Below are positions 61,217-64,000 of a stretch of DNA of 64,000 nucleotides, in pieces. Where the stretch lies: positions 12,296,391-12,360,390 of the forward strand of contig JAMXBB010000003.1 in assembly GCA_024138015.1 (NCBI GenBank). The letters are read 5' to 3'. The translations under genes and the position numbers were made by a program. A model generated the notes under the pieces. It had not been told where the DNA came from, ran no database searches, and was given only the letters and a program-made list of their open reading frames with translations. The DNA is from Lumnitzera littorea. Its lineage: Eukaryota; Streptophyta; Magnoliopsida; Myrtales; Combretaceae. Numbering within the stretch: the first letter of the stretch is position 1; each line of letters starts with the position of its first letter.

Positions 61217-61221
61217 GCACC

Positions 61222-61600
61222 CAACAGAGTGATCAACACCATTGTCAATGGACCTATTATAGGCCAATCGAGCTCTTTGAACTCAATTAATGCTAAGAAC
61301 TACGTTTGCAATTTTTAAGGCAAAAAGGTTAGCATCAACAATACAATATCTTTCGGAGAGAAAGATTTTGAGGCATTTGGAGGGCACACGATGACGTACT
61401 TGTTATCAATGCGAGAGTCGCCAACTTCGAAGTCAAGAAGATTAGCCACTGATCTAAAAATTACTTCTGCTGAATCCAAGAGTAGGCCATAGGATTTCTA
61501 TTATACTAGCACATTGCGTTCTCACGTAATTATCAATTGAAATACCTTGAAGACAGTGTTGAGTGCTTGTAACCCTTGTTAAGCAAAAATACTTTTCTTA
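61222..61600 (+). pseudogene. Element G gag-protease region, right half
   Basis: The reading continues from 53213 without a frame change: VINTIVNGPIIGQSSS, then SINNTISFGEKDFE, the conserved block before the Tat protease. A frameshift near 61378 moves the match to another frame (GIWRAHDDVLVINARVANFE). The protease active site expected next is not readable. After about 61600 no further G sequence is recognised. Confidence 0.75.
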
Positions 61601-62070
61601 CGAGTCTCCAATATGATTAATTTCACGTACTGCAATTTCACGGCGTGTATGGTATACATCTATTGCTTCATGCTCTTATTCGTTAACATGTTTTATTTCA
61701 CACGCTAATTATTTCTTAGAATATTTTATTCCACTTGTTATTTCTTAGAATGTTTTATTTCATACGTTAGTAATTTTTTAGCATGTTTTATTTCACACGC
61801 CCATTTTTTATGTCTTTATAGTCCATTAGCCATTTGAGGCATGGACTAGCTGCATTACTTGACCATGAGGTTAATTTGTATTGTTTGTTAACTGCGTTAG
61901 GCTAGAACCTAGATTAGTTCATTTGCCATGCAACCTAGAAATCATTAATTCGACAACCATAACGAAAACAAACATAATGAGACCAAATATAATTCTTGTA
62001 AATAAGTACTGTAGTCTTACAAACAAATTGATTGTCGCCAAATGAGTGGTGATAAAAATCATCTAATAGA
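61601..62070. other. Junction between G and I with short tandem repeat
   Basis: Non-coding. Four degenerate units of about 30-35 bp (core TGTTTTATTTCACACG) lie at 61684-61812. The sequence separates plus-strand gag/protease text from minus-strand integrase text. It may contain the end of I's internal region or of its LTR, but no TG/CA ends were identified. Confidence 0.5.
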
Positions 62071-63260
62071 TTAATTAAAATATAATTTCAAATTCTCGAC
62101 ATTCCATGCTTGAGGGATGATAGATCCATCTAACCTTTCTAGTCGATAGGCCCCTTCACCAACGACTTCCCGGATCTTGACAAGATCATCCCAACTTGCG
62201 CCGAGCTTTCCTTGATTCACTTGCATACCAGTAGCTTCCATCTTACAGCAAACCAAATCTTCAAGTTGGAAAACCTTATGCTTCACTTTTTTATTATAAC
62301 ACCTTGCCGCTCTATGCTAGTATGTCGTAACCCTAGCTCATGCAATATCTTAAATTTCATCAATAGTGTCCAAATTCACTATCAGTCCAACTTGATAAAG
62401 CATAATATTGAAATTATGCATTTGTAGATTAGGTAAGTCCAGCTCAATCAACACAGCTTTCGTGCCGTATGCAGGCCTAAAGGGCGTTTCCCCAATCGCA
62501 GTTTTGTATGTAGTTCTGTACCCCCATAAAATATTCGGAAGTTCATCGGCCCATTTCCCCTTGACTTGGTCTACTTTCCCTTTTAGGCTATACAGTATGA
62601 TCTTATTTATAGCTTCCACTTGTCCATTCGTCTGAGGACGTGCTACAGACGTATAGTTAAGGTGAATGTTGTGCTTCTCATAAAATTATTGGAACTTATT
62701 GTTATTAAACTACGGTCTGTTATTCATAATTATCATGTAAGGAACTCTAAATTCTAATATGATAGAGCTGAAGATGAACGCTTCCATTTTCTGCTCGGTG
62801 ATCTTTGCTACAGCCTCGGCCTTTATCCCATTTGGTAAAGTAATCAATAGTGATAATGACGAATTGTCACTGGGCAGTAAACTTCGAAAAGAGTCCAAGA
62901 ATATCTAGCCCACATTGAGCGAAAGGCCAAGAGCTGGTTAGGCTACATAACTCAATTAGAGGCGCATGACTCAGTGACTAGTGCTTGAGGCAATGCTAAA
63001 CAACTTCCTTTGCATCATCTCTCATAGTTGGCCAGTAGTAGCCAAGTTGTAGTACTCGTACATATAGCGTCTGCGCTTTTACATGGTTACTGATGCAGGT
63101 CAAACAAGACCTTCTGGGCATCTCTTGGAGGAAGGCATTGAAGATAGGGTTGTGATATTTCGCATTTATACAACTGACCATCAATCAGTGTATAGTTCAT
63201 GGCTTAGTATGCCAATCTTTACGCTTCTTTTTTGTTGTCAGGGAGAACACTATCTTTTAG
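62071..63260 (-). pseudogene. Element I integrase (Tat-type, decayed)
   Basis: In minus order: YWPTMRDDAKEVV with the zinc-finger region (63184-62996), then core text around 62898-62710, then GKWADELPNILWGYRTTYKT and AIGETPFRPAYGTKA (62619-62350). Last comes the C-terminal domain FQLEDLVCCKMEA...GKLGASWDDLVKIREVVG...YRLERLDGS...WNVENLKLYF (62286-62071). This is the Tat-type integrase end without a chromodomain. Several frameshifts and stops separate the pieces. Confidence 0.85.
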
Positions 63261-63320
63261 ATAATTCACTAGGGGATCCATCCATGATTCTTCTCTCGAG
63301 CAAGGAACCAACTCATAACA

Positions 63321-64000
63321 CTACGAGAAAGTGGTTAAGCTTTTTTGAGGAAGAAACTCAACAAAAAGTTTCTCGCTCAGCTCAGAGAATGCCATATTGG
63401 CCAACTTCAATAACTTTTTGGTAGCAATATTCTTGCTTCTCAGAATTTTGTAAATGGAGAAATATTGGAATTCTTCTACGAGCGTTCGTACCACTAATAG
63501 GTACTTGCTCATCTCTTCTTCCCTTACCGTGTAACTCTCAATGACTTGATTTACCACTAGTTGAGAATCAAAGAACACTTCGAGTTTCTCGGTACCAATT
63601 TCTTTTGCTAGTTTCAATCTGCTAATTAGAGCTTCGTACTTTGCTTTATTGTTACTAGCTAGGAATCCGAATTTTAGAGCGTAATGAACTTTGAAATTAT
63701 GGGGGCCTTGAAGAACCAAGCTTGCACCACTTCCTTCTTGCGTTGAAGAACCATTTACATAAAGGAACCAGATCGACTTCTCGACAATTTCCAAACAATC
63801 TTCCTCACCAGTAAATTCGGCTATAAAATCTGCTAATACCTAATCCTTTAATGCTATTCTAGGTTTATATCATACACTGTAGGCACTAAGCTCTAGGGCA
63901 TACTTCATCATCCTCCTTGAGGAATCAAGCCATTACAATGCCTTTTGTAATGGTTGATTGGTGAGAACAATGATTTGATGTGCTTTAAAGTACGGCTTTA
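63321..64000 (-). pseudogene. Element I RNase H domains (Tat-type dual RNase H)
   Basis: A 157-codon frame (63794-63321) carries WFLYVNGSSTQEGSGASLVL and NNKAKYEALISRLKLAKEIG, then FFDSQLVVNQV: the second, archaeal-type RNase H known from Tat elements. Two acidic positions are altered: the usual Asp in YVDGSS is Asn and the Glu in EAEYEAL is Lys, both single G-to-A changes. Upstream to 64000 a decayed reading (KYALELSAY, IALKD, LADFIAEFTGEED) is the tail of the first RNase H and connection. RT lies beyond the window. Confidence 0.85.

Larger units (their letters stand above)
51236..61600 (+). mobile_element. Element G: Tat-type Gypsy element (5' part), split by H
   Basis: Plus-strand order is LTR tail, PBS, gag, zinc knuckle and the start of the protease region. 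Element H (53214-61216) interrupts the reading, which resumes in frame after the duplicated GCACC. Downstream of about 61600 nothing more of G is recognised; the pol genes found next (62071 onward) lie on the opposite strand. The left LTR start is uncertain, and no matching 3' LTR is in the window. Confidence 0.7.

Noticed and set aside
62212..62635. Plus-strand frames of 71 and 75 codons
   Set aside because: Shadows of the minus-strand integrase of element I, which has clear family motifs.
1..64000. tRNA or rRNA genes
   Set aside because: No tRNA cloverleaf or rRNA block was recognised by eye; the only tRNA-related words are primer-binding sites of retroelements. A tRNA scan would settle it.

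Overview
This window looks like plant nuclear DNA, probably from a eudicot. It is AT-rich and contains one intact-looking gene: a small secreted protein of the DIR1-like lipid-transfer type (12425..12724, +). Nearly everything else that can be identified is transposable-element DNA, mostly Ty3/Gypsy LTR retrotransposons in various stages of decay. The species cannot be named from the sequence.

Layout. 1-12.2 kb: AT-rich, very decayed intergenic DNA with degenerate tandem repeats and traces of old LTRs. 12.2-12.8 kb: the lipid-transfer gene with TATA box and G-box, followed by a MITE with long inverted repeats (about 12984-13395). 15.2-28.1 kb: element F, a minus-strand LTR element with 2.1-kb LTRs and a non-coding interior, carrying a CRM-like Gypsy element E (19573-26057, minus) inside its right LTR. 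28.2-47.0 kb: a four-level nest. Element D (minus, Galadriel-like gag/protease) contains A (30534-46214, plus, CRM-like). A contains B (33243-42502, plus, same family as A). B carries C, a 3.1-kb Tekay-like solo LTR (33388-36489), inside its 5' LTR. 48.05-48.81 kb: a hAT-type non-autonomous element. 50.3-50.5 kb: an RNase H-like (RVT_3) remnant. 51.2-61.6 kb: element G (plus, Tat-type gag and protease region) split by element H (53214-61216, minus, Ogre/Tat type). 62.1-64.0 kb: the RNase H and integrase of another minus-strand Tat element (I), which continues beyond the window.

Five insertions (A, B, C, E, H) have boundaries fixed by an identical 5-bp target-site duplication: TTTCT, CTAAA, GTATG, CCCTA and GCACC. 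In three of them (A in D, B in A, H in G) the host coding sequence reads on across the insertion, which fixes the order of events. No retroelement coding region is intact. Their stop codons lie largely at former Gln (CAG/CAA), Trp (TGG) or Arg (CGA) codons, the pattern expected when methylated cytosines deaminate in silenced DNA.

The genes do not form an operon or pathway. The window reads as a heterochromatic retrotransposon graveyard next to a single small gene. The CRM-like elements hint at, but do not prove, a pericentromeric position. Coordinates of decayed domains are approximate; LTR ends with target-site duplications are precise.
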